Part shown: piece after piece, positions 23,891-35,902 of the stretch
How positions within the stretch are numbered: the first letter of the stretch is position 1
How the letters are laid out: every line of letters starts with the position of its first letter
Assembly (NCBI GenBank): GCA_015680685.1
Contig: MNCI01022616.1
Coordinates: 182,874-246,873 of the forward strand
Direction of reading: 5' to 3'
Length of the DNA stretch: 64,000 nt
Origin: Gnetum montanum
Taxonomy: Eukaryota; Streptophyta; Gnetopsida; Gnetales; Gnetaceae
Notes under the pieces: model-generated
Databases searched by the model: none
What the model was told of the DNA's origin: nothing
What the model saw: the letters and a program-made list of their open reading frames with translations, nothing else
Program-made: the position numbers and the translations under genes

Positions 23891-25178
23891 TGAAACACCG
23901 TGAAAATTGCGAGTCGGCCTCAGGCAAAGATTCGTGATTTAGGCGAGAGCACATGTCAGAATTCCAGAAGGGAGAACAAGGCAGAGCAAGACAAAGAAGC
24001 ACGACAGATCAACTCTTTTTCCTTTTCTTGCGGATAGATCACCTTACGCTCGATACGCAACACAGTGTATCTCAGCGTAATGCGTTGCCAAGCTAATCAT
24101 CATTTACGCTCCATTACGCTCGGTGGTGTAAACAAGTGTAAAACATCTTGAATACATTGTTTTCATGCTTTGTTACGCTCTTGCATGCGACACAACGCGA
24201 ATGAGCATAATGAAGCCTAAAGTCAGCTGAGACATGCCCGATGCACATTTGTTATTCACACGCATAGTACGCAAATGAGCGTATTGTGCGTAATCATAAA
24301 GTTCAACATAAAGCTGGTTAGGTCAATGGCACTTCGAAAGGTCTGAGACACATGTCATCATAGCCATCCCTTCTCCACATATTGTCAAGCCTATAAATGT
24401 CCTAGTTGGCAAAGAAAAACAGGGCAACAGGAAAACACAGACAGAGACAGAAGCAGAGAGAGTAGCACTTTGGCAACCTTTGACAGCATCACCTTCTAAT
24501 AGAGACAGAGCATATTCTGCTTGAGCATTGGCAGCAGGAGCGATTACCCCTTGGGCGAAGACACAACTTTCTCCATTGGTGATCGTCGGCAGTTTCGAGC
24601 AAAGGCTATCCAAGGCAAAAGGAGCAGATCAGAGATTGAGAGATCATCTGGTGCAGACTGCAAGTTTCTATTGATCATAAATAGTTAATCAATAGATGTC
24701 AGAACTTGACCTTCCTTGCATCCCATCTCCAGCCCACGAGGTAGATCGGACTCAATTCTATTTCTTCTTAGATAGTTTACCTTGTTATTTTCTGCCTGCT
24801 TCACACAGAGCAATCAGGATCTCCCCAGTGTAACGTAATATACAAAATATTCATTTCTTGGGTCAAAGCCATAGATCTTGAAATCACGCGTTTCTCTCGA
24901 GTCTGATTCCCTTTACCGTGTTAGCGTTATCATCGTTATAATTCATCTACATCACTTTTCTCTCATTTTTTGCGACTCGTCGAATCAAATCGTTCCACGC
25001 AATATCCATAATCTCCATCGGTTTATGGATTAGTAAGTCCCTGTTTGATCGACAAGACTGTTCAGGGCACTGCGGATTCGTTTTCTTTTCTAGCACAGCC
25101 CTCGCATGGATCCGTGGTTAAGACTGTATACACGGATTTTGTTTGGTATTCCAGCTGCCAACATTTTCCGTCGTTACA
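23891..25178 (+). repeat. 3' LTR of element B
   Basis: 1288 bp, TGAAACACC...TTACA, collinear with the 5' LTR. TATA box at 24391. It ends at the AAAGA half of the target duplication and is followed by exon 2 of element A's antisense gene. Confidence 0.92.
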
Positions 25179-25840
25179 AAAGAAAGTCACAAAGTAGCAT
25201 ACCTGTCCACTTTGTATGTTGTCTTGGGTGGGTTCTGAAATAAGGTATGCACACGGAGAGCTAGGAAAAGTGTGTTGCTACTATTGTAATGACTACAGGC
25301 AGGTAGCTCCCACACACAGATTAAAGGGAAAGTGGATCTAAGACCCTTAGCAGGGCCTCCCTCCACTCTAAACAATTCCTCATTGATATCAATGATGAAG
25401 GCTAGCATGTCCTATGTCGCCCCAGGCAAAATAGTCTCAATAATATCATGAGCCATCTGTTCACTTAGATGAGACCATATGAAAACACTAAAATTTTGTA
25501 GTATAAATTACAAGAATGAAATAGCGCTGGGACAAAACCATATTACATGGAGCCTAAGTCACATGTCATAGGGAGGTGTGTCTGGCCCAAGGGGGCCAAA
25601 CCAAGTTAGTCGCCTGATGAGCTCAATAACGAGGAGAGAAGATTTAGGTCCCCTGCACATAACCAAAATATTGGGTAAGTGAAAAATCCAAAAACTATGA
25701 ATAGATAAACATCACATAAAACCAGAAAAATCACATAAACAAATATCTCACCCCATGGGACGAGGGCAACAATATTTATTTGGTGTATTTAACGCTTGTT
25801 GGGGTACATTGAAATCTAGTTTGTTATGTTTGAATTCCAT

Positions 25841-26535
25841 TTCACAATAAATCCACACAAAACTATAGAACGTAAACGTTCATTAAAGCAAGGATTAGAA
25901 AAATAAATGAGTGGCATAAGCATGAAATAAGTAATGAGCCTCCCCCAACAAAACTCATGCGGTGGCCAAAAGGGCTCACACTAGATGGAGGGCTCACACT
26001 GCACAACTCACATGAGATTTCCTTCACTCACACTCACGCTAGAACTACTCTTATGTTAGCTCACGTTGGGCCTTCTAGCTAACCTTCCCTCCTAATGCAT
26101 GCTGATGTCCCAAACTCACATTCATGCTAACATTTGTCCAAGCCATTCACACTAAGGGCATGTCTGGCCACTCATGTTAGAAACTAGGTGCTCACGCTAC
26201 CCACAGGGAAATTTGTGCTCACAATTGGCATAGAAAGAGAACAAAAATTGATTGACACTAAAAATCCCTAGTAACTCGGCAGTCACGCTAATGATAAAAA
26301 ATGAAAAGGAAAGCAAGCCTTCCTTGCAATGATGGTTGTAGCCCATGCTCATGCTGAGGCCTGTTGGCCCTGGCCCAACTTACCCTTGATCATCTCTTGA
26401 CTTCCCTCGGTTACAACCAATCCCTTGCATCTTGAACCACATTCCCTCATGTACTTTTGAAAATGTTGTGATGACATCCAGCCAAGGGCTAATGGTTAAT
26501 GTTTGGTACTTGGTTGTTCATGGTGTTTTGCACTT
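25841..26535 (+). other. Degraded 3' region of element A
   Basis: No gene. It holds many gctcacgct/ctcacac-type short repeats. RT, RNase H and integrase, expected here, are deleted. Confidence 0.5.
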
Positions 26536-26587
26536 CTTTGTCGACACCTCTCGGGTGAATCCCTCTAGATGTCAACAAAGAGGGACC
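26536..26587 (+). promoter_or_regulatory. Stem-loop and polypurine tract of element A
   Basis: CTTTGTCGA (26536-26544) pairs with TCAACAAAG (26572-26580). The inner GGGTGAATCCC also has pairable GGG/CCC ends. The polypurine tract AAAGAGGGACC (26577-26587) is just before the LTR start at 26590. The block keeps its ends although the loop has diverged from B. Confidence 0.6.
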
Positions 26588-26589
26588 AA

Positions 26590-28168
26590 TGAAACACCAC
26601 TAATTTCAGCTTAGCACTTTAAAATGAAAATGACTCAAGCACTTTTGAGCATTTAGAAGGCAAAATTTGGCTAAAGAATTGAGCTCACACCTAGCCTACC
26701 CAAGGTAGTTTGCTCACCCTCAACATGAACAACTCCAAGCAATGTCAAATCAAGTCAAAAGTAGAGGTCAATTATTTGAAGTTCAAAATTCCAGTGTTCA
26801 GGACCCAGTGTCAAAAATTGCAAGTTTTTAGGTCACACTGTAGGTCACGCTAAGCATGACGATAGTGTGACCTACCCAATTGGGCTCCAAATTAGACACA
26901 TTCAAGCTCAAATTTCCAGATCTAGATCACACATAGGCAGGCAGCAGTTTTACTTAGAAACAAGCTTTAAAAAATTCAAAATATGGTGTCAAAAATTGCA
27001 TTTTACCAACCTCACGCTCAGGTCAAGCTGAGGTCACGCCCAGCGTGACTCACACTCAGGTCATGTTGAGGTCATGCCCAGTGTGGCTCATGCTCAGGTC
27101 ATGTTGAGGTCATGCCCAACATGACTGCAGTGTGACTACCAGTCATGTTTGCACAAAAAACACTTCAAACGCATGCCAAAGACACACTGAAGCCCAGAAA
27201 ATTCACGTTGGAGGCCCTAGTCAAATAGAGATGCCTTGAACAACCTCAAATCGACATCCCAACATCCTGCAACACTCGATCCATGGTCAAGCGAGCTGGG
27301 TTAAATTCCTCTTATTGTACATTTCATTATAAATCTTCATTTGTGGGCATGTTAGGCCCTCATGGTTTAAATTAAGTGTACTTTCATTGGTTTGAGTAAC
27401 CCACGAGTTGTAAAATGCAATGTACCTGGTCAAGAATGTAGCTTGCCAACATACATCCAACTGTCGCCAACATGCATCCAACCTGAGCACAATTGTCCAC
27501 CAGACACATGTCACTTGATCTGTTTTCCTGTTAAATCCCAACCATTGATTCCATTCTAAAATTTAGCACTTGAGCTTGGCCTAGCCCTATAAATAGCTTG
27601 TCAATTCACATGAATCGGGGTTAGCAAGAGGAGAGATAGGTAATTTTGAGAACAACAAATCTTTGGGTGTTCGGCACACTCGACTTTGGGCATCCAAGCA
27701 CTTCATCACATCACATCATCGCATCACATCATCCCCCAGGGCTAGGCATTTGACCTGCCACCCACACATGCAGCTACAATTTGACCAGTGCATACCTTTT
27801 TTATTAAGCAATACAATTCAGTTCATTTTGCCAACCAATCAGAATTTTTGTTTATTCTAATTGATATTCAGTTTAAGTTCTATTTACACTTTGTTTACTA
27901 CATTTTAGTTTACGTTCTATTTATGTTATACTTTTTTTTTACGATCCTGTTTACATTTTACGTGCACCGTTAACATTTTAAGACATAAGTTACGATAACC
28001 CCAGCGCAAGCCATAGTTTACGCTTGGGGAAGTCCTTGGTTGATTTGCATGTAGATCATCTAAGGCACTCTACCTTTGTTTCCTTTTCCAGTTTGCCCTC
28101 AAAGCGAACGCAGGGTCAGCTGTGCCTGCCTGACGATCTTTCGGTGTCTATTTCTTTCCAACCTTACA
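26590..28168 (+). repeat. 3' LTR of element A
   Basis: About 1579 bp. It starts TGAAACACC, has a TATA box at 27588-27595, and ends with a ttttccag...TTACA block matching the end layout of the B LTR. The middle is too diverged to align by eye. Confidence 0.7.
27011..27124. repeat. Three 38-bp tandem repeats in the U3 of LTR A
   Basis: Units at 27011, 27049 and 27087. The first has CG at several sites (ctcacgctcaggtca) where the others have TG or CA, which suggests deamination of methylated CpG. Confidence 0.8.
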
Positions 28169-28179
28169 CTGACGATTTA

Positions 28180-28905
28180 GGTTAGTACAGATGGTGAATA
28201 GGAAAACTTTGCAGCTCCAAAAGTTAAAAATAGAAGTATCGACAAAGGTAGACCAAATGTGGGACTCCCTGGACAGTAGGTTTGAAACTATTCTTAAAAT
28301 TGTAGAGGAGTCGAGGGAGCAAGGTAGTGACCATGACAAAAAGAAAAAGAGAGAAGTGGACAATGCACGTAACAAGGGTAAGGGCAAAATGGCCATCACC
28401 GAAGAGGTTGTGGATTTAGACACAGATAATGACGGTGGATGTGAGATATGCCAATATGACCATCCTAAGGGATGTTGCCTAGTAATATCACATCTACAGG
28501 AGTTTGGGGTGTATGCACTCAACCCACAACTTAATAAACGACAAGCACCCCGATGGTTACGTTATCCCCAAGGTAATCCAAGGCAGTTCTACCAACCTTC
28601 AACATATTATCCAAGTGAAACTCCACCACAACTAGTTGAGCAACATCAACAGTGGCAATACCCATAGTCATGGGGGATGCCACCACCAAGGAAACAATAC
28701 CCCTACCGGCAACTGGACCCATATGGCTACTGCGTGCAGCATCCAATCTCTCCATGTGGCTCTGTTGGTCACGTTACATCACAACATCACTACCAAGGAG
28801 AGTATTATAGAACTCCTTCTCCTAGGGGAGATAACCCACAAGCATACCATTCTTCAAATCCATCTGCAACTCTCACACCAATAGCTCCATTAGCACCTGC
28901 TCCTT
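28180..28905 (+). pseudogene. Athila-like gag C-terminal fragment (element E)
   Basis: One frame reads RKTLQLQKLKIEV, KVDQMWDSL, a zinc-knuckle-like CEICQYDHPKGC and a Gln/Pro/Tyr-rich tail (QFYQPSTYYPSE). It is broken after 28665. It is a clear relative of element C's gag at about 41500-40870 but lies on the opposite strand, so it is a separate copy. It directly follows the LTR of A and runs into the truncated end of D. Bounds are approximate. Confidence 0.65.
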
Positions 28906-29034
28906 TTTTTATTTGCTATCATGTTTATTTAGTGAATGCTTGCTACACTGTGCTATGCTAGTCAACGTAGCACAGCGTAGCATCTATTTTAAATTAGTTT
29001 GCTTTTGGCTAATGTAACTATGCTTTATTAGCAG

Positions 29035-30864
29035 AGGAAGAAGAGGAAGAGGAAGAAGGAGAAGAGGTGACGACCCCCAAAATGGGGGTGGCTAATAAAG
29101 ATGTGGGGGTGCTAGCCATAGAGGAAAGGACCACGGTCAAGAAAAAAGGGGCTCTTGCTGCAAAGGAAGGGGCTCCCGTTGATGAGGAAAATGCTCCTGC
29201 TAACTAGGAGGACGTTTCTACCGATGAGGAGGACTCCCCCTGCTGATGAGGAAAATGCTAGTGCCACAGAAAGAAGGGCCCTAACAAATATAGAAGAGGC
29301 CCATGTTAATCAGGAAGGGACCTCTACCGATGATCTCTTTGCTGAATGTAGTTCAGCGCTAGAGGAGCAGATGACCGCAGAGGGTGCTACCATAATGTTA
29401 TGTCAACTAGAGGAGGAGGAGCTACAACTTGATGTTGATGAGTTTGACCACATATTTGATAGTTTGTCAATGGGTGACCCCCCCTCCCCCCCGCGCTATC
29501 ACCCTTGAGGGTTTGCTAGGTAGGAGCTTAACACTATCATTTGCGTTGCTCATCAACTTTATTATAGTCCTCTCAGTCATAACTAACACATTTTTTTGTG
29601 TAGCAAACACCACTGTTGACACCCTCAGGCCTTCTTCGATCCGCTTGCGATTGTGGGCCGAGACCCTTGATAAGTTTACCTTCATGCAGGGAGTGGTCAA
29701 TGACATGATTGATCGTCTAAAGTGGATCAATCCAGAAGTGGGTAAGTGAAGTAGCTATGCTAGGATTTTTTAGTTTGTTAAACTCTGCTACACTAACCTG
29801 CTAAAATTTGCTATGCTAACCTGCTAAACTTTTCTACGCTAACTTGTGACTCATGCCTTTTATGTATGGTTGATAGCCTCTCACCTCAAGCAGGACCCAA
29901 AGCAAGTAGTTAAGGTTGATTTCATGCTTGCATTCCCATCAGAAGTAACTAAGATACCTCGTTGCATATACGATGAGGTTAGTGAATGTGCGTTATACTC
30001 GGCATGCTCCTTGTGGGAGTGCAGACGTATGAACGAAGACCTATGGTAATGGGTCCAGAGGCTCAAGAAAGAGAAGGCAAGTCTAATGGCCAAGGTGGGG
30101 GACCTCTACTCTAGAAATGAGTTCTTTTTAGCTCGAGATAGCAATGATGGCAGTTGGCACACAACCGTCATTGATTATGCAAGATATTGGACGGTCGTGC
30201 GGTGCAACAATGAGGCCACATGGGAAATAATAGAACAACGAATGTAGATGGACTTGTTAGCCTAGAAGAACCAAGATTGGAAATATTATAGTGCAAGAGT
30301 TTATGAGTGGGGGCAGTCCTAGAAAAACCACAAGCATATGTATAAACTGGAACGTGCTACCTACTGTAAACAGTATTGGGATGCTTCTGTTAAGCTGTAG
30401 ACTCATGAAGTATTCCTCGATGCTATTGGTGCTTCTGAGGCTTATAACAAGTTCATGCAACAAGTGACGATCATTGAGTCTCCTGAATGGGAAGTGAGTT
30501 TCTTGGTGGGTGGGATCGCCACTACCTCCTTTTTTATAGGGCCACCTAGATGGATGGCTGCTGAAAAGGAGAAAGTTGTAGCAGACACTAATTTGGGTGA
30601 TAGGTATTGGGCGGATATTACTGAAGAGGAGGTATGGCAATGCCTCAGGATCAGCTTGGTTCACATACCTTCTGAGATAGGCACGGGGCCATCTCGGGTT
30701 AGTCACTTTTCACGATGCAGCAATTTATTTTATTCTAGTTTCTATCATGACTCTAGCTGACTATTTTTTGTTTTTTTTTTAATTTTTTTGTGACACAGAA
30801 TCCAGATGAAGATGAAAGGACCTTTGAGGGCAGGAATGATGATGTAGGAGAAGATGATGCATGA
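29035..30864 (+). pseudogene. Antisense gene of element D, C-terminal half
   Basis: Homologue of the genes in B and A, again opposite to its gag. Exons: 29035 to about 29500 (acidic, with repeated DEENA and LPMRRT-like segments; near its end FDSLSMGDPPSPP), 29604-29741, 29877-30697, and 30799-30864 (TGA). Splice sites are canonical (gtaagt at 29742, gttagt at 30698, acceptors tgatag and cacag) and fall at the same places as in B. The third exon has YARYWTVVRC where B has YSHYWTAIKN, LYSRNEFFL where B has LRSRCEFLQ, and a tail GTGPSR where B has EAGPSQ. Stops (TAA, TAG) break it. The N-terminal half is missing. Confidence 0.75.
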
Positions 30865-30869
30865 GAGCA

Positions 30870-31572
30870 AGGGATCCTATTTGTATTTTTGAAAGACAAT
30901 TGCAAACATTATTTGATTGAGACTTTGGATGGGAAATGAATTATGACAAGATTCATTTTATTTTGGCTTATGTATTGTCTATGTTATCTAGTTTTATCTT
31001 TTTCGTCGTGTTAGTTTTAGGCCATTTTGGGCCGTTACTAGTTTTAGGCCATTTTGGGCCATCGTGTAAATGTGGGGTAAATAATTTTGCCAGTTTTAGG
31101 CCTTAGCGGGCCGTGAGGTGATGAAATCAAAAAAGTTTGCCAATTTTAGGCTTTAGCGGGCTGTGGGAGAATGTAAACGGAAAATATTTTTGCTAGTTTT
31201 AGGCCTTAGTGGGCCGTAGTGGTGTAATGTAAATGAAGGATTTTGCTAGTTTTAGGCCTTAGCAGGCCGTGTGTAGTTTTAGGCCATTTTGGGCCATTAC
31301 TAGTTCTAGGCCATTTCGGGCCATCATATGATATAAATGGAGGATATGTGAATGGTTAAAAGAATAGGTTAGACATGTTGCATTGATGAGTGGATGTTAA
31401 GCAAACCAGGAATAAATGCATGATGGGGTTAATTGGGTAAGAAGCAGTGGAGTTGCTATGCTATACACAACTGCTTTCTGACCCATCATGGATTTGTTGA
31501 GATGTAAGGCCAAGAGGCTTTACTGCGGCATTCTTCTACATCATCATCTTCTACTTGAAAAGGCAACTCAGC
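30870..31572. repeat. Spacer of element D with GGCC...AAACTAG repeats
   Basis: At 31017-31330 the motif TAGTTTTAGGCCNTWNNGGGCC occurs about nine times. It is the reverse complement of the B motif at 13915-14070 and lies in the matching place between protease and the antisense gene. Nothing else is seen in the interval. Confidence 0.65.
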
Positions 31573-34024
31573 CTACACAGTTTCATTTTCTAAGCTGGCA
31601 TGTTGGGTTAGCTTGTTCGTCAAATATTTAGTGCTAATGGAGATAGGTGCCTTGTTCTTAGAGGTTATGACCTTTGAACCTTGCTCCATATCTACATTTT
31701 TTATTGCTTGTGTTGCCACCTCATCACCGTGGATCACCACCTCCCTGCCTACGTAGGATAGATGGATTTCTTGGTGTATGGGAGAAGAGACGGTCCTAAG
31801 TTGGGCTAACCATGACCTCCCTAGGATCAGCTTAAACCTAGACATCTCTTCCACCATGATAAACGTTGCATTTGTGGTAAATTGGTCCCCTGCCACAAAG
31901 TTGATGTGGATAGTGCCTTTCACCATGATCTGTGCCTCATTAAATGACTTCAAACATGATGTCATGGGTTTGATTTGGTCTACCAAACCTAGTTTATCCA
32001 CAATGGGGAATGGGATGACGTTTTTAGTAGCCTCATCATCAACATGTACCCTTCAAATCTTATGTTGGCTGACCCAAATTATGATGAATAGAGGTGTTGT
32101 AGTCACTTGACCCTTTTTAGGATCTTTCCTAATGGAGTCATCATAGAATGTCAATTGGGACAGCTGCAGTTTTGCAAGCGTAGAAGGAAGCATAATCGAA
32201 TGAATTGCTTTCTCTTCTGCTAGCATGTTCTCATCAACTGGTACTGCTATTAACATATGAACCAGAGCTTCACGGTGTGCAGTGGAAGTCATTGTCATGT
32301 TGTATTGATTCAACATTGTGTTGTTTTATTTTAGAGCCTGCTTGACTTGAGTAAGAGTGCTTAAAAGGTCTTGTCCACCTTCCTATTGTTTACTGCCCTT
32401 CTCCTCTTCCATTCGTCCCAGGAGACAAATTTCCTAAGGAGGAATAACTTTGGATTTGGGGTTAGATCCTTTTGGGCGAGGGAGCGATGACAGCGTGTGC
32501 AGTAGTGTTAACTTTTGGTGATAATGTGGGTGTAGATGTAGAGTACGAGGAAGTAGGCTTGGAAGGACTTGGGGTGGTACCTTCTGTTGTCACCTCACTT
32601 GTCGAATGCTCTTCTCATTTCCTTGGACGAGAAGGCTACGATGCCATCTTATGTGGGGCAGGGGTGGTTGAGTGGTTTGCCCCCTGATGATGAATGGTTC
32701 TCTTAGTGTTAATGCGAGGGGTGGTGCGATCTTGTTCATAGAAGGTTCAGGCACGGATTTCTGAAGGGGGACCCTTAGGATGAAAGGGTGCTACAGTGTT
32801 TTTTAGCTGCTGGTGGTGTGGGAGCACTATGTTGAGGCACATGAAGCACAAACGGTTGCTGAGGCGATTTGGGATTACCGTTTATGCCAACGGTGTTGAT
32901 AATGTAAGCAACAATATTGGTGTTAAGTGGATCTATGTAAACATGCATAGATTAATTCTCGGGATGCATGAGGTTGCTTTCATCTAGAACCAACTTTCCT
33001 TGATCAATCATTCATTGAATATCATTCTTTAATGCTAAACAATAATCTATATCATGAACACAAAGTTGATGGTAGTCACAGAACTACTCCAGCCCGAAGT
33101 TCTTAGGAACTGGGGGCTTGTTGGACAAAGCCAAGGAGGGGTTCCTAAGGAGCTCATAGTATCGTTGATGTCTTTTTCTTGCCTCCTCTGACATCTGCTT
33201 GTGTTGAATGTACCTCACCCCTAGTAATTACTTCAAAAGTTCTGAAGGCTTAATGGGTAGTGGGGTGTACTTAGAGTGATCTTTATGCTTGAAGTTAGGC
33301 TTAGGTGGAGTGGGTGCTTTGGCTGCTGACGTGGAGGGTTGAGTGGTGTTGCTTGGTGTAGGTGCAGGGTTAGTCGGCATAGTAGCTACCTTTTTGCTAT
33401 TCTTGTTGTTAGGCTTGGCTTTGTTTTCCACCACAGCCACTGTGGCTATTGTAGCCTTGCCCTTTTCTTTGTCCTTCTTTGTATACTTGTTCTTATATGC
33501 AACATAGGCCAGATCTTTACTTGCCTCGGTGGCGTCTTGTATGCTCTTGGTCTGGGAAAAAGCTTGACTAAGTGTTCATGGAGCAAGGTAGTATAGTTTG
33601 GACTTGATAAAGTTGTTCACTGCATCCTTAAAGATGGCCAGAAAATGGGCCTCTGCAATATGCTCATGGATCTCATTTAGGGTAGCGCTCCACCACTGTA
33701 TGAAATTTTGGACTGATTCCAGTGGACCTTGCTTTACGCTCATCAACTAATCCAGCATTACCTTTGGTCTTAAGTTATACTTGAAATGCGTTATGAACTG
33801 AGTCAACAGCTCCTCTAGGGTTGAGATAGAAGAGCGTGGGAGCATGTGGTACCAGTCTAAAGCTTTGCCCATCAAAGACATAGCAAAGACACGAATGATG
33901 GTGTGCAGCCATTGTTGTAATAGAAGGGACTCAGATCTAAATGTTACAAGATGCACATTGGAATCACCCTCCCCATTGTATTTTGTAAAGTGTGGGAGTA
34001 GCATCCTAGGGGCTAATGTTAACA

Positions 34025-35902
34025 TGCGGTGAAACACCGTGAAAATTGCGAGTCGGCCTCAGGCAAAGATTCGCAATTCAGGCAGGGGCACATGTTAGAA
34101 TTCCAGAAGGGAGAACAAGACAGACCAACACCAAGAGGTGCATTGCATCAAGTTTTAAACCTCCTCTGCAGATTCTTAATCTTACTATGTTTTCTCTGTT
34201 TACGCTATACCACGCGATGTAGCATAATGGCGCTTAGCGTGATTCTATTTAAACATGGTTTGGCATCAGAGGGCTAGTTACTTTAGCATGGGGAAAGGCT
34301 TGAGCAGCGTAATATGCAACTTCTCGTATATTTTGCTAAGTCTTTTGTTTAAGGCCAGGTTTACGCTCTGTTACGCACGGTAGCGTAATGAGCTCCAAAA
34401 CAGTCAAAGGCAAAGTCTAAGAAAGCACGAATGCTCATCATACGCTCATCACACAACGTAGCGTATCACAGCGTATTACATCACCAAGCTAGACATCGTT
34501 TATGCTTCATTACGCGCAGCTGCGTAAGCGAGCGTAAAATAGCTTGAATCTATTGTTTCCATGTTATGTTACGCTTGTGCACGCAACGCAGCGTGAATAA
34601 GCGTAATATAACCCAAAGATAGTTGAAATATGTCAGACGCACATCTGTTCTTCACANNNNNNNNNNNNNNNNNNNNNNNNNNNNNNNNNNNNNNNNNNNN
34701 NNNNNNNNNNNNNNNNNNNNNNNNNNNNNNNNNNNNNNNNNNNNNNNNNNNNNNNNNNNNNNNNNNNNNNNNNNNNNNNNNNNNNNNNNNNNNNNNNNNN
34801 NNNNNNNNNNNNNNNNNNNNNNNNNNNNNNNNNNNNNNNNNNNNNNNNNNNNNNNNNNNNNNNNNNNNNNNNNNNNNNNNNNNNNNNNNNNNNNNNNNNN
34901 NNNNNNNNNNNNNNNNNNNNNNNNNNNNNNNNNNNNNNNNNNNNNNNNNNNNNNNNNNNNNNNNNNNNNNNNNNNNNNNNNNNNNNNNNNNNNNNNNNNN
35001 NNNNNNNNNNNNNNNNNNNNNNNNNNNNNNNNNNNNNNNNNNNNNNNNNNNNNNNNNNNNNNNNNNNNNNNNCCACAGGACGTTGCAACCTATAAATACC
35101 CCAGTTGACAAAGATACAAGGGTTGGCAAATTAAATAAGCAAAAGCATTTTTCTGAGCACTGGAGCACTTCTCACTTTTGAGCAGAGATACAGGGAGCAG
35201 AACTTTGGCAATTTTTGACAGCATCACCTTCTGGCAGAAATAGAGCACAGTTCGCTTTGAGCACCGGCAACAGGAGTAATCGTTGTATTGGGGAAGATAG
35301 CTTTCTCCATCGGTGATCATTGGCGGTCTGAAACAGAAACTACCTAAGGCGAAAGAAGTAGATCAAAGATCGTGGCATCATCTTGCATGGTTTGTAGGCT
35401 CTATTGGTCAGAAATAGTTTATCGGCAGACGTCAGAGCTTGACCTTCCTTGCATCCCAGCTTTGGCCCACGAGGTAGATCGGACTTCCGTTTGGACAGTT
35501 TTCTTGTTGTTTTGTGCTTGCCTTACATCCAGTAATCGGGGTTTCCCCAGTGTAACGAGATATATAAAATATACATCTTTCAAGTCAAAGCGTAGATCTT
35601 GAAACTACGTGTTTCTCTTGTGCTAGCCTCTTGTTATCGCGTTTAGCGTTATCATCGTTGCAATTCATCTACATCATTTTCCCCTCGTTTTGCGATTCCT
35701 CGAATCAGATCACTCCACGAAATATTCATAATCTTCATCGATTTACTGGTTAGTAAGTCCTTCTCTGATCGACAAGATCATTCAGGGCATCGCGGATTCG
35801 TTTTTCCAACATAGCCCTCACACGGATCCGTGGTTAAAACTGTGTACGCGGGATTTTGTTTGGTATTTTCCAGCTGCCGACATTTTTCATCGTTACATGG
35901 GG
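34025..35902 (+). mobile_element. Solo LTR of the element B family inside D's gag
   Basis: LTR from 34030 (TGAAACACC) to 35897 (GTTACA), flanked by TGCGG (34025-34029) and TGGGG (35898-35902), a 5-bp target duplication with one mismatch. The gag frame of D resumes across it. The TATA box is at 35090. It belongs to the B family by its start, end and central blocks. The middle holds a 416-bp N gap. It is best explained by LTR-LTR recombination. Confidence 0.85.
34657..35072. other. Assembly gap, 416 N
   Basis: Run of N inside the solo LTR. Any protein read across it is meaningless. Confidence 1.

Larger units (their letters stand above)
8361..25178 (+). mobile_element. Complete Tat/Ogre-type Ty3 LTR retrotransposon (element B), 16.8 kb
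   Basis: Two LTRs in direct orientation (8361-9650 and 23891-25178), each starting TGAAACACC and ending TTACA. A primer site lies 6 bp after the 5' LTR and a polypurine tract just before the 3' LTR. The flanks AAAGC (8356-8360) and AAAGA (25179-25183) form a 5-bp target duplication with one mismatch. Order: gag-protease, about 5-kb spacer or intron with an antisense gene, RT, RNase H, archaeal-type RNase H, integrase, repeat-rich 3' region. The dual RNase H and the PR-RT intron place it in the Tat/Ogre lineage. By hand I count about 33 differences in the first about 620 bp of the LTRs, mostly transitions, so it is not recent. Confidence 0.9.
5129..25840 (-). pseudogene. Antisense multi-exon gene of element A, split by element B
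   Basis: Homologue of the antisense genes in B (14249-18278) and D (29035-30864). Exons on the minus strand: 25840-25752 (tentative), 25652-25203, 8292-8021, 7921-6875, 6768-6511, 6425-6228, 6131 to about 5349, and 5211-5129. Introns have GT and AG ends (for example donor gtaggt after 8021, acceptor tttgtag before 5211). Element B sits inside the intron between 25203 and 8292. Exons 5 and 6 are fully open. Others carry a few stops, and exon 7 seems one base short at its start. Exon 4 shares QVRGVKVLFHLTSEFL and DFFDVPKDG with B's VSFDIDAELFEDLFGIPSDG. Exon 7 is charged and helical (TLEKEREEKRN), and the last exon is acidic. Function unknown. The VRGVxV...FxxPxDG pattern recalls the putative plant transposon protein domain, a weak impression. 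Confidence 0.65.
4746..28168 (+). mobile_element. 5'-truncated Tat-type LTR element (element A), interrupted by B
   Basis: The left end abuts the inverted repeat near 4745. The first recognisable part (4750-4930) resembles the spacer that follows protease in element B, with the same tttacat-rich style. Then comes the antisense gene (5129-25840), split by element B. After that are a degraded spacer, a polypurine tract at 26577-26587 and a 3' LTR at 26590-28168. The 5' LTR, gag and protease are missing. RT to integrase is also missing, because only about 700 bp separate the antisense gene from the polypurine tract. So A is a doubly deleted relic. Confidence 0.65.

Noticed and set aside
34569-35181. 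Long open frames across 34569-35181 and 50292-51128
   Set aside because: They are open only because the N gaps have no stop codons.
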